Below are positions 35,501 to 43,088 of a stretch of DNA of 64,000 nucleotides, one piece after another. A model generated the notes under the pieces. The model saw only the letters and a list, made by a program, of their open reading frames with translations. It did not search any database and was not told the origin of the DNA. The DNA is from DSVZ01 sp964568145 (GTDB lineage Bacteria; Verrucomicrobiota; Verrucomicrobiia; Limisphaerales; J093), in contig CAZMOZ010000002.1 in the NCBI GenBank assembly GCA_964568145.1, positions 1-64,000 of the forward strand, read 5' to 3'. The first letter of the stretch is position 1. Every line of letters starts with the position of its first letter. The position numbers and the translations under genes were made by a program.

Positions 35501-36693
35501 GGGGGTTCCGGCCGGGCTGGCGTGACTGCACGGGCAACTACACCGAGATTTACGAGCCACCCATCATACCCGACACCCTCCTGCTGGGGGGCCGGGAGGA
35601 CCGCTGGCAGCGGCCGTTCCCGGGACGAGCCACCAAGGTCGTTTGGGAAGTGCGGGAAGGCGGCCCGGGCAAGACTTACGGGGACACCACCTACATTGAC
35701 GCGCCGCCCTCTGCGGAAATCAAGGTGCCGAAGGAAGTGTGCAACGGGCTGGTCTTGGAGCGGCTTCCCTACACCTCCCATTGGCTGACCTACACCCGCG
35801 GGGCCTGCACCACCAGCCACCTGAAGCCCAACGCCGTGAGCTGGCCCAAGAAGACGCGCTCGGTCGTCGTTTCCTGCGACGCGTTTGACAAGAGCGACGG
35901 CGCGACGTTGGATCCCACAGCGGATGGCTACATTTTGGGTGAGCCAAGGGACGAGCCCGGGGGGGTGGAAATCGAACCTTCGAGAATCTGGGTGGCGGGG
36001 AAACAACTGTACTGGGCGGACCCAGAGGCGGAGCATGCGGTCATGCTGCAAGTGGCGTTGGACAAACCCGATCCGGTGATCACCCCCGCTGTGGAGAATG
36101 TCCCGTGGTACGGTTATGGCCACGGGATCGTGCCCGGGGTGCCCCACCGGGTTGCCTTGGCCTGGTCCCAGCATCCTTCGGTCATCTGGCCCCGCGCTCT
36201 GCAAGCCGACTTTGACGCCGGCGCGGAAATCCTGGCCCGCGACGATGACGGTCGCGGCGGCCCGCGCGACCAGGACGACGTGCCCTGCTACCTGGAGTTC
36301 TTCCTCATCCCAGCGAAGCGAGCCACGTTTCCCACCGACTGGAATGGGACCGATTTTACCGCGACGAACTACAAGAATATCGGCAATTGGAGCGACCTGA
36401 ATTTTCTCTGTGCCCAGACTTTCGCGAACATCAAACTGGTTAACGGGATCACCATAGACGGAGCTGATGTTCCGGGGTCTGGGGCGTCTGGAGTTCCGGC
36501 AATTGTGCTATCGAACGCGTCCTGCAACGGTGCTGTAGCGATGCACGAATATGGACACACAGTAGGCCTTGTGGACCGCACAGGTGATACCAACATGGTT
36601 ATGTACAAGTTTGGTTATGGAGGCAGTGAGGTGACAGTCGATGACGGTGTGGCATTTTACAGCAAGAAACCTCAAGTATGGTTCGACTTTTGA
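32347..36693 (+). CDS. Main part of the secreted surface protein: beta-helix-like region, LamG domain and C-terminal metzincin-type protease
   Basis: The 1448 codons follow the frameshift. Residues about 150-740 are Gly/Asn/Val-rich with recurring short strands (for example NNVTVGANGVLTVLPGTVLG), as in parallel beta-helix proteins. Residues 755-965 form a LamG/concanavalin-like domain (GLVGQWRLDEGAGSTAADSS to TLDDVRLYHRALS). A calcium-binding-like acidic stretch follows (DSDGDGLADWEEDANGNG). The last 420 residues end in AMHEYGHTVGLVD, an HExxHxxGxxD zinc-protease motif (first His codon 36544), followed by a Met-turn-like NMVMYKF. The LamG part is duplicated downstream. The protease end is distinctly lower in GC. 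A membrane-anchored partner gene overlaps the stop region. It is probably secreted and acts outside the cell; the target is unknown. Confidence 0.8.
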   Translation: MDDLSLRAAMAEPDWVDEELDFGPVWLGAGRALSLSDWLEGKTPAAPIPVGKRWVRQDGRTLLFESADYWALAAELRQLPPVDTSPRRPRQAESGRGEPRTPRLAGVIPSPRTGAVARRAVPRRVRATAAAGGAQPDPAAAVADALQVAALDLDAPPGVVLDYTTLNSPLSNYLFRGDLTYYVTSAVNLSGTTTFEGGAVIKYAVGAALVASGPVVCDTTPHRPVVFTAKDDNSVGETISGSSGNPTGSWYANPALRIGVSGQQLQHLRVAHAQTGLFFHDYSAGTANTLAHAQLVRCATALQVNGYGATPQNLQARNLLVHQTTTAFLGYNFNAQVEHLSVNQCLVLGTDNSGSYTSTLWLTNSLFAGLGSYGNVAANPTACQTVGSDAFQTVGAGAHYLAAGSPCRDAGVTNLSAALLAELPQLTTYPPVVLSNVTLNAAVTWGPQAGRDTDVPDLGYHYPPMDYAVNNVTVGANGVLTVLPGTVLGGFGCDAVIADDYGRVSVTGTPAQPVRFVGYPALQEQSLIWGCTNWGPNLLTGPLHDVIDGSESPELRLRFAEFAQLGGRGRGVVMLNGWCAPKYLLLEDCQLFGCKNYLAASYRRAAQIDLRNNLFRRTHQECYGWVRLTAYNNLFWGGTNFLNSGFTDSPPWDFHDNVFHDNGLTGDWRNLVRSHNAYLGAGQATLGGLTTGDVQLASFAYAPGPFGAFYQAGTTLRDAGSRSAADAGLYHHTARADAGPEGASPVDLGFHYVATGPDPAGLVGQWRLDEGAGSTAADSSGLGHTLTLYNGPTWTTGPEGRGALQCDGVNDHGRAADTPALRLAGDFTISFWMKKHAEAADWSRLVGKGDVSLRNYCVWEEYGGGARLLVQQYNASGVPVLNLYSTTGLALHTWYHVVVVREGAAVRLYLNGVLDAAGPATGAAATSTHPFTLAYAGYHTFFPGTLDDVRLYHRALSAAEVPQLHRGVPRDSDGDGLADWEEDANGNGLVNPGETDPNNPVSDPVSALLDSVKKAPAPEIIQYSYRLTASRDYHTSPRNGNMPDATVTMWWWGFRPGWRDCTGNYTEIYEPPIIPDTLLLGGREDRWQRPFPGRATKVVWEVREGGPGKTYGDTTYIDAPPSAEIKVPKEVCNGLVLERLPYTSHWLTYTRGACTTSHLKPNAVSWPKKTRSVVVSCDAFDKSDGATLDPTADGYILGEPRDEPGGVEIEPSRIWVAGKQLYWADPEAEHAVMLQVALDKPDPVITPAVENVPWYGYGHGIVPGVPHRVALAWSQHPSVIWPRALQADFDAGAEILARDDDGRGGPRDQDDVPCYLEFFLIPAKRATFPTDWNGTDFTATNYKNIGNWSDLNFLCAQTFANIKLVNGITIDGADVPGSGASGVPAIVLSNASCNGAVAMHEYGHTVGLVDRTGDTNMVMYKFGYGGSEVTVDDGVAFYSKKPQVWFDF
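34595..35315 (+). repeat. LamG-encoding duplication, copy A
   Basis: These 721 bp are nearly identical to 37844-38564 (constant offset 3249), with about a dozen substitutions noticed by eye and no indel. Identity stops abruptly after the acidic DGDGLADWEED codons, where the two protease tips diverge. The first part, with upstream sequence (34408-34677), is repeated a third time at 40877-41146. Confidence 0.9.
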
Positions 36694-36698
36694 AACCC

Positions 36699-37640
36699 AT
36701 GAATGTCCGACATCGAATCCTGATTGCGATAGCCGGCCTTGGGTTGATCGCTGTTGGCGTCTGGCTTGTGTCCGAGCGTGATGGCCGATGGTCTGATCAG
36801 GAGTGGGCACCTCGCGACAAAGTGGAACCCAGCCCTCTGGTTCACTTCTCAGGCAATTCCAGCGCGTCTGTTGCTCCGACTTTGCCGACCAAGGTGGAGG
36901 CGCAGGCGGTAGTCGGCTCCTGGAGGTTATCGGAGCCGATCCAAGCCCTGCTGGCACGGCCGGAACACCAGCGTCCCCAAATGTGCGAGGTGCCGGCCTT
37001 CGACACAGCAGTGGAAGACGAGCTGATTCGCCGTTACCAGGCGATTCCCAGCTTGGGCAACAAGCAACACATCCTGCGGATGCTGGCCTACCGCGGTGGG
37101 GAGAAATCGGTGAAGCTGTTCATACGGGCGCTGACGGTCGAGTACACCGGCAAGAAACTGAACCGCGCGGAGGAAATCGTAATGAGCTATCTCCTCCAGC
37201 TCATGGGCCTCCTCGCACGAAGACACGAGAGTGCCAAACGCTTCTTGTGGGAGGCAACCGATCCCGGTTTCTGGGCTTCGCGGCGACTGTGGGAATGGAA
37301 CCTCGGCCCCGCAGACATCAACCTGGCGGGGTCGGCCCTCAAAGGGTTGGCGCTGACCGGGACTGAGGAAGTCCGGGAGCTGCTTTCGTCGTATCGCTCC
37401 CGTGTGGATTACGTGGTGCGGTGGAATCTGGAGGGGGCAATCTTGGATGCGGTGTATATCCATCGCCGCGTCACGGAACATGGGGTCGAGAGGGTCATGG
37501 ATGAAATCCTGTACAAAGCCGGGGATTTGCAGGATTTCAGGGCATGGTCGGCAACCGATGAAGGGCGCGACTGGACTCAATGGTACGTGGATGTGGGGCG
37601 GCAACATGCACGGGAGGCCCGGAACCAGCCCACCCCATGA
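36699..37640 (+). CDS. Membrane-anchored partner protein 1 (candidate protease inhibitor/immunity protein)
   Basis: The 313-residue protein (320 if the ATG at 36678, overlapping the protease stop, is used) has one N-terminal transmembrane helix (ILIAIAGLGLIAVGVWLV). A mostly helical extracytoplasmic domain follows, with HEAT-like stretches such as ELIRRYQAIPSLGNKQHI and KSVKLFIRALTVEYTGKKL. It is clearly paralogous to the 39885-40835 product: YQAIPSLGNKQ matches YRSLPSITNKL, and IRALTVEYTGKKL matches IHALTREYAGRHL. Each copy directly follows a LamG-protease unit. No known domain was recognised. Tight linkage plus co-divergence with the protease tip suggests a cognate inhibitor; this is inference. 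Confidence 0.75.
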   Translation: MNVRHRILIAIAGLGLIAVGVWLVSERDGRWSDQEWAPRDKVEPSPLVHFSGNSSASVAPTLPTKVEAQAVVGSWRLSEPIQALLARPEHQRPQMCEVPAFDTAVEDELIRRYQAIPSLGNKQHILRMLAYRGGEKSVKLFIRALTVEYTGKKLNRAEEIVMSYLLQLMGLLARRHESAKRFLWEATDPGFWASRRLWEWNLGPADINLAGSALKGLALTGTEEVRELLSSYRSRVDYVVRWNLEGAILDAVYIHRRVTEHGVERVMDEILYKAGDLQDFRAWSATDEGRDWTQWYVDVGRQHAREARNQPTP

Positions 37641-37647
37641 CACCAGC

Positions 37648-39888
37648 GTGACTGAAAATTTCATAGGACTGACGAGTTTCGCCTGCGCCACCGGGCCGCT
37701 GGGGCCGTTCTATCCCGCGACCACGAACCTCATCAACGTGGGCAGCCGGACCCGGGAAGCGGTCGGCCTGTACCACTTCACCGTCCGGGCGGCCCCGAAT
37801 CTCAAGGAAGGGGAGGACAGCCCGGCGACTGTGGACCCCGGCTTCCACTACGTGGCCACCGGGCCGGATCCCGCCGGACTGGTGGGCCAGTGGCGCCTGG
37901 ACGAGGGCGCCGGGAGCACGGCGGCCGACAGTTCGGGGCTGGGCCACACCCTCACGCTGTACAACGGCCCCACCTGGACCACCGGACCCGAGGGCCGGGG
38001 CGCGCTGCAGTGCGACGGGGTCAACGACCACGGCCGGGCGGCCGACACCCCCGCCTTGCGCCTGGCCGGCGACTTCACGATCAGCTTCTGGATGAAGAAG
38101 CACGCCGAGGCCGCCGACTGGAGCCGGCTGGTGGGCAAGGGCGACGTGAGCCTGCGCAACTATTGCGTGTGGGAGGAGTACGGCGGCGGCGCCCGGCTGC
38201 TGGTCCAGCAGTACAACGCCAGCGGGGTGCCGGTGCTCAACCTGTACAGCACCACCGGGCTGGCGTTGCACACCTGGTACCATGTCGTGGTCGTGCGGGA
38301 GGGCGCGGCGGTGCGCCTGTACCTCAACGGGGTGCTCGACGCCGCGGGCACGGCCGCGGGCGCGGCGGCGACTTCCACCCATCCGTTCACCCTGGCCTAC
38401 GCGGGATACCACACGTTCTTCCCCGGCACCCTGGACGACGTGCGCCTGTACCACCGGGCCCTGAGCCCGGTGGAGGTTCCCCAGTTGCACCGGGGCGTCC
38501 CGCGCGACACCGACGGCGACGGCCTGGCGGACTGGGAGGAGGACGGCAACGGGAATGGAATAATGGACAATGGCGAAACCAATCCGGCCACTCCGATCAG
38601 CCGGCCCGCCACCGGCAAGCTGGACAGTGAACTGGCCGCGCGGGTGCCGGAAGTTATACTGTGGGGTTATACCAACAGTGCCCATCTCCAGTACGCTGTG
38701 GCCCATGCTCCGGACGCCACGTTCCAGATGAAGTGGAGCAGTTGGTGGCGGGGTTGGGCCAAACGGATCGGAGACTACACCCGCCTGAACCCCAGCGACG
38801 GGTGGGTCCGTCGGGGAGAAGATTACGACTGGCCCTTGGTCAGACCGGGAACTTGGACCACTTGGCAGGAGGATGCCAACGGCAGCCGGGAAAGCTGGGT
38901 TCTGTCCACCACTGTGGATTATCCGCCTTCGGTCGCGTTTCCGATCCCCGGGGAGCGGTGCGCGGCCGGCTCCTTCACGCATCCCACCACGGGCGACGTG
39001 TACACGCGCTCGGCCCAGACTGCGGTGCGGTTGACGGGCGGCGGCGGCTCGTGGCCAAAGTCCACCAAGTCTGTGCTGTTGACCGTCCAGGCGGTGGACA
39101 AAAGCGACGGCAGCGCGGTGCCCTGGGCTGCCCACCAGTACACTCTGGCGGAACCCAGCACGACCTGGCAGGGCGTGGAAATTGACCCCGCCAGCCGCGA
39201 GATCCGGGTGGCGGGCCGGCTCGCGGACGCCAACGGACACGTGCTGGTCGAGGTGCCGCGGGCTGGCCACAAGGACGTGACCCCGGAAATCGCGGGCTGC
39301 GCGTGGTACCGGTTTGAGTTGGCGCCCGCCTTGCCCTGGCCGGTGCGGATGTCCTGGTCGCATCACCCGCTGGCCAGCCCGGTCAGCCCGCAGGCGAAAT
39401 TCGACGACGGCGCGGTGATGCTGGCGCAGGATGATGACCAGCGGATCAAGAATCCGACCGCCCCCAACGATGACGTGCCAGTGTACGTGGAATTCTTCAT
39501 CATCCCGGCGCAGGCCAGGACCTTCCCGGGCGCTTGGGGAACAAACCCCGATTACAACGAAATCACATCCGAGCAAAGGGTTCGGCAACTGCTTCAACAA
39601 ACCTTTGCCAATGTGAAACAAGTGACTTTGATGGTGTGGGAGGTTAACGGGCAATTGCAGGTCTTTGGGGGGTGGGCAGCCGTGAATACTCCGTCTTTGG
39701 TCTTGATGGCCAACGCGCCGGCCGAGACCGTTATCCATGAATGGGGACATACTGCCGGCTGCCCAGATCGCGATGATCTCCCTGAGGCCGTCATGTACAA
39801 ATGGTATCTGGGCCCGGGAACTCACCGCGAGGTCAATTGCAATGAGGCCTCCTTGATGCAAGGCTGGAACCTCCCCTTCTGGCCATGA
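37648..39888 (+). CDS. Orphan LamG-metzincin cassette without signal peptide
   Basis: The frame encodes a short tail of a surface-protein repeat (LTSFACATGPLGPFYPATT), then the LamG domain almost identical to copy A, the acidic DTDGDGLADWEEDGNGNG stretch and a divergent protease tip ending VIHEWGHTAGCPD (HExxHxxGxxD; first His codon 39736) with Met-turn-like EAVMYKW. No ATG or ribosome binding site lies at the front. GTG 37648, eight bases after the upstream stop, is only the best available start, giving 746 residues. The open frame extends back to 37402, but that part overlaps the partner gene. There is no signal peptide. It looks like a displaced C-terminal end, as in Rhs/polymorphic-toxin orphan modules. 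ATG of partner 2 overlaps its TGA. Confidence 0.75.
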   Translation: MTENFIGLTSFACATGPLGPFYPATTNLINVGSRTREAVGLYHFTVRAAPNLKEGEDSPATVDPGFHYVATGPDPAGLVGQWRLDEGAGSTAADSSGLGHTLTLYNGPTWTTGPEGRGALQCDGVNDHGRAADTPALRLAGDFTISFWMKKHAEAADWSRLVGKGDVSLRNYCVWEEYGGGARLLVQQYNASGVPVLNLYSTTGLALHTWYHVVVVREGAAVRLYLNGVLDAAGTAAGAAATSTHPFTLAYAGYHTFFPGTLDDVRLYHRALSPVEVPQLHRGVPRDTDGDGLADWEEDGNGNGIMDNGETNPATPISRPATGKLDSELAARVPEVILWGYTNSAHLQYAVAHAPDATFQMKWSSWWRGWAKRIGDYTRLNPSDGWVRRGEDYDWPLVRPGTWTTWQEDANGSRESWVLSTTVDYPPSVAFPIPGERCAAGSFTHPTTGDVYTRSAQTAVRLTGGGGSWPKSTKSVLLTVQAVDKSDGSAVPWAAHQYTLAEPSTTWQGVEIDPASREIRVAGRLADANGHVLVEVPRAGHKDVTPEIAGCAWYRFELAPALPWPVRMSWSHHPLASPVSPQAKFDDGAVMLAQDDDQRIKNPTAPNDDVPVYVEFFIIPAQARTFPGAWGTNPDYNEITSEQRVRQLLQQTFANVKQVTLMVWEVNGQLQVFGGWAAVNTPSLVLMANAPAETVIHEWGHTAGCPDRDDLPEAVMYKWYLGPGTHREVNCNEASLMQGWNLPFWP
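37844..38564 (+). repeat. LamG-encoding duplication, copy B
   Basis: Near-identical partner of 34595-35315, in the same orientation and reading frame relative to the LamG domain. The sequence immediately before it (37655-37843) differs from that before copy A, although it encodes a related peptide. The left boundary of high identity is therefore sharp, close to the codons for FHYVATGPDPAG. Confidence 0.9.
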
Positions 39889-40835
39889 CCAAAGAATTTC
39901 GTATGAAACCACTCTCCCGACGAACAATCTTCCTTGCCTCGGTTCTGCTCTTGGGCGGGGCGTTGGTTGGGTTTTATTGGGTCCAGCGTCCGGGAGGGAC
40001 CTCCACCGGGCCGGCCACGGAACCACCGCAACCGCCGCCTTCGGCTGCGGAGTCGGCGCCTGTCCGGCCAGCCGCTGGAAACCGGGTGCTGCCGTCGGCA
40101 GCCGGGGAGCTTGAGCAGGCGGCTCCCGCTAAACAACCCCGCCCGGCGTGGGTGGAGGCTTTGTACCACGAGCCGACGCGTCGGCCCCGCCTGGCGGAGA
40201 TGACCCCGCTCAGCCCGGAACTGGAGGCGGAGCTGATCGCTTACTACCGCAGCCTCCCCTCCATCACCAACAAGCTGGGACTGGCCGGCGCCCTGGCCCA
40301 CGCCGGCGGCGAGGCGTCGGTGGAATTACTGATCCATGCTTTGACCCGGGAATATGCCGGCCGTCACCTGGACTTGTGGGAAGCGGTTCAATTGAGCTTC
40401 GTGGGGCGGTTGCTGGGGTTGGCTGCCGCCCATTCCGACCGGGCCTGCCAGTTTTTGGTCCAGGGATTGGATCCCGCTTTCTGGACCACCAACGCCACCT
40501 GGAGCGCGCCTAATCAAGGCCCTTCCGGGCGCCTGCCGGGGGAGTGCATCATGGGCTTGGGCCTCAGCGGCCGGGAGGATGCCTGGCAAACGATTCTGCG
40601 TTTGAAGGACCGTCCGGTGACCGATTATCTCCGGAAAGTGGCCCCGGACATCTGCGGCGTGGCTTACTACCGGGCGATGATGGCCGAGATGGGACGGGAA
40701 GAATTCCTGGACAACCTCTGGTTCACCGGGGTGTCCATAGAGCGGATCGGGGAATGGTGGAAGACCCCGGAAGGGAAACAGTGGTACGATTGGATGGAGC
40801 GCGTCCAAGGCATCACCAACGCCCAATCTCCATGA
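39885..40835 (+). CDS. Membrane-anchored partner protein 2 (paralogue of 36699-37640)
   Basis: The 316-residue protein starts MTKEFRMKPL, with the ATG overlapping the protease stop (ATGA), so translation is coupled; an internal ATG at 39903 is possible. One transmembrane helix (TIFLASVLLLGGALVGFYWV) is followed by a Pro/Ala-rich linker and a helical domain homologous over about 220 residues to partner 1, at roughly one third identity by eye. The C-terminal end EWWKTPEGKQWYDWMERV matches AWSATDEGRDWTQWYVDV of partner 1. The orientation implies that the domain faces the periplasm. It is a candidate specific inhibitor of the adjacent protease tip. Confidence 0.75.
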   Translation: MTKEFRMKPLSRRTIFLASVLLLGGALVGFYWVQRPGGTSTGPATEPPQPPPSAAESAPVRPAAGNRVLPSAAGELEQAAPAKQPRPAWVEALYHEPTRRPRLAEMTPLSPELEAELIAYYRSLPSITNKLGLAGALAHAGGEASVELLIHALTREYAGRHLDLWEAVQLSFVGRLLGLAAAHSDRACQFLVQGLDPAFWTTNATWSAPNQGPSGRLPGECIMGLGLSGREDAWQTILRLKDRPVTDYLRKVAPDICGVAYYRAMMAEMGREEFLDNLWFTGVSIERIGEWWKTPEGKQWYDWMERVQGITNAQSP

Positions 40836-41146
40836 GCCGGCGTTCTGCCCAATTGGTCGTACCCGCTGGCGTCTGCGGCCTGACCACCGGGGACGTGCAG
40901 TTGGCCAGTTTCGCGTACGCGCCCGGCCCGTTCGGGGCGTTCTACCAGGCGGACATCGCGTTGCGGGACGCCGGCAGCCGTGGCGCCGCCGACGCCGGCC
41001 TGTACCACCACAGCGCCCGGGCCGACGCCGGCCCGGAGGGCGCCAGCCCGGTGGACCCCGGCTTCCACTACGTGGCCACCGGGCCGGATCCCGCCGGGCT
41101 GGTGGGCCAGTGGCGTCTGGACGAGGGCGCCGGGAGCACGGCGGCA
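40832..41146 (+). pseudogene. Truncated LamG-head fragment (third copy)
   Basis: ATG 40832 overlaps the partner-2 stop. After 15 codons the sequence enters a copy of the segment before and into LamG (GLTTGDVQLASFAYAPGPFG through GQWRLDEGAGSTAA). Bases 40877-41146 match 34408-34677 at offset 6469 with few differences. At 41147 the match stops abruptly within the LamG coding sequence and joins Rhs-type sequence in another frame. It is a recombination remnant with no intact product expected. Confidence 0.8.
40877..41146 (+). repeat. Third, truncated copy of the LamG-head duplication
   Basis: 270 bp nearly identical to 34408-34677. Its right end is cut six codons or so into the LamG domain, at GGGAGCACGGCGGC. 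Confidence 0.85.
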
Positions 41147-43073
41147 CCGGTGGTACCAACCTGCTGGACCGCACCGGTACGAAGGACCGTCTGGGCCGCT
41201 GGACCTACCGGGACCTGGATGCCATGCGCCGCGTGACGACCATCACCGACGCCCGCACCAACCAGACCCACTTCGAGTGGTGCAGTTGCGGCGTGTTGGA
41301 GTCCGTGACCGATGCCCTGACCAACACCACGACCTTCTACTACGACCTTGCCGGGCGGCCGACCAACGTGGTCGCGCCCGGGAGCGGCACCGGAATCAGC
41401 ATCGGGTGGAATGCACTCGGCCGGCCCGTGCGCCTCGCCGACGCGCTGGGCTACGTGAATCTGTTTACAAACACCATGGGCGTCAGACCTTGGTGAGCAA
41501 CAGCTTCGGCGTGTGGCGGGAGCAGGCATACAACATGAATGACCGCCCCACCAACATCGTGCTGGCCTCCGGCGCGCGGTATGCCCAGGAGTTTGACAAC
41601 TTGGGCCGGCTCCTCATCCGCGCCGAGGTCAACAGCGGCGGGGTCGAACAGTTTGGGTACTCGGCCAACACCGCCGGGGCCGTAACCTACACCAACCAGC
41701 TTGGGACCAATGCCGTGCTGCTGTCCTACGACCTCTTCGGCCGGGTGCAGGGCCTGAGTTTCGGTTATCGCACCGGCGGTCAGTTCGTTTCCGTCCGCAG
41801 CAATTACTTCGCCTACACCCCGGCGGGCGACCTCCAGATCATGTGGGACAGCCTCTGGCACAGCACCATCTGGACGTATGACATGCACGGCCGCGCCCTG
41901 CGCAAAATGATCGCCGGTGCCAATGCCTGGACCAGCGATTACAACGCCAACGGCTGGGTGACCAAGCATTGGACGGCCCAGAAGGGCCTGACCCAGTACG
42001 GCTATAACGAAGTCGGCAACGTCACGAACGTGAATTATCCGGCCGACACGGACCTGATCCTGCGCTACGACGCGGCCAACCGGCTGACCAACCCGGTGGA
42101 CGCGCTGGGCACACACACGTTCACCTGGACGGACTGGGGCGCACTGTCCAGCGAGGACGGCCCCTGGGCGCAGGACACGGTGAGTTGCGGCTACAATGAC
42201 TCGCACCGGCGGCAAAGCCTGAGCCTGCTCCAGCCCAATGCCAGCGCCTGGACGCAGACCTACGGTTACGACGGCAACTGGCGGCTGACCAACGTCACCT
42301 CGGCGGCCGGCGCTTTCGGGTACCAGTACCGGGGGCCGAGCGGTCTGAGGGTGAACCTAGCCCTGTCCAACGTTGGAGCGATCACCAACGAGTTTGATCC
42401 CCTGGGCCGGCTGCTGGCCACGGTGCTGCGCACTTCGGGCGGCGCCATCCTGGGGAAGCACGGCTACCTGTACGACCTGGCCCATCAGCGCACGCAACAG
42501 ACGCTGGCCGAGGGCAACTTCTGGGGCTACGGTTACGACGTCCTCGGGCAGTTGACCAGCGCGAAAGGCAAGGAAGCCGGCGGCGCGAACCGGCTCCAGG
42601 AACAGTTGACGTACGGCTATGACGCGGGGGGACCTTGACGGCGCGAACCAACCACGCCTTGATCCAGACGTTCACCTTGAACAACAGCGTCAACCAGTTG
42701 AGCACGGCCAGCCGGAGCGGCACGCTCACGGTGGCGGGCCTGGCGCAGGGGACGCCCACCAGCGTGACGGTGAAGGACAACGCCAACGCGGCCCAGGCGG
42801 CGACGGTCTATGCCGACCAGAGCTTCGCCCGGGCGGGGATCAGCCCGCTGGACGAGGCAAACACGTTCACGGCCGTGGCCGCAGGGCGGCTACGGGCGGC
42901 TGGCGACGAACACGGTGACGCCCTGGCTGCCGGCCGACGCCAGCCTGGCCCAGCCCGGTGGCCCGGCCAGCAGCTCCAGGATGGGCGCCCGCCCGGCTCG
43001 ACCGCGAGCGCCACGGTCACGCTACCCACCGGCGGCAAGGCCGGCAGCTCGCAGGATTCGGCTGGGGGCTTGA
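41147..43073 (+). pseudogene. Rhs/YD-repeat protein remnant with several frameshifts
   Basis: The region encodes RHS/YD repeats: GRWTYRDLDAMRRVTTITDA, YDLFGRVQGLSFGYRTGG, YGYNEVGNVTNVNYPAD, RYDAANRLTNPVDALG, YDLAHQRTQQTLAEGN and YGYDVLGQLTSAKG. The coding path changes frame at the 41147 junction, near 41480, at the G6 run 42626-42631 and near 42885. No start, secretion signal, Rhs core PxxxxDPxG motif or C-terminal tip was found. It is a fragment from the middle of a larger Rhs-like gene. Its position after orphan tip cassettes is typical of polymorphic-toxin islands. Confidence 0.8.
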
Positions 43074-43088
43074 TCGGCCGATGAAGTC

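Noticed and set aside
37402..37647. Start of the second LamG-protease frame at 37402
   Set aside because: This part overlaps the partner-1 gene in another frame and encodes no family-like sequence; the related peptide begins only near 37655.
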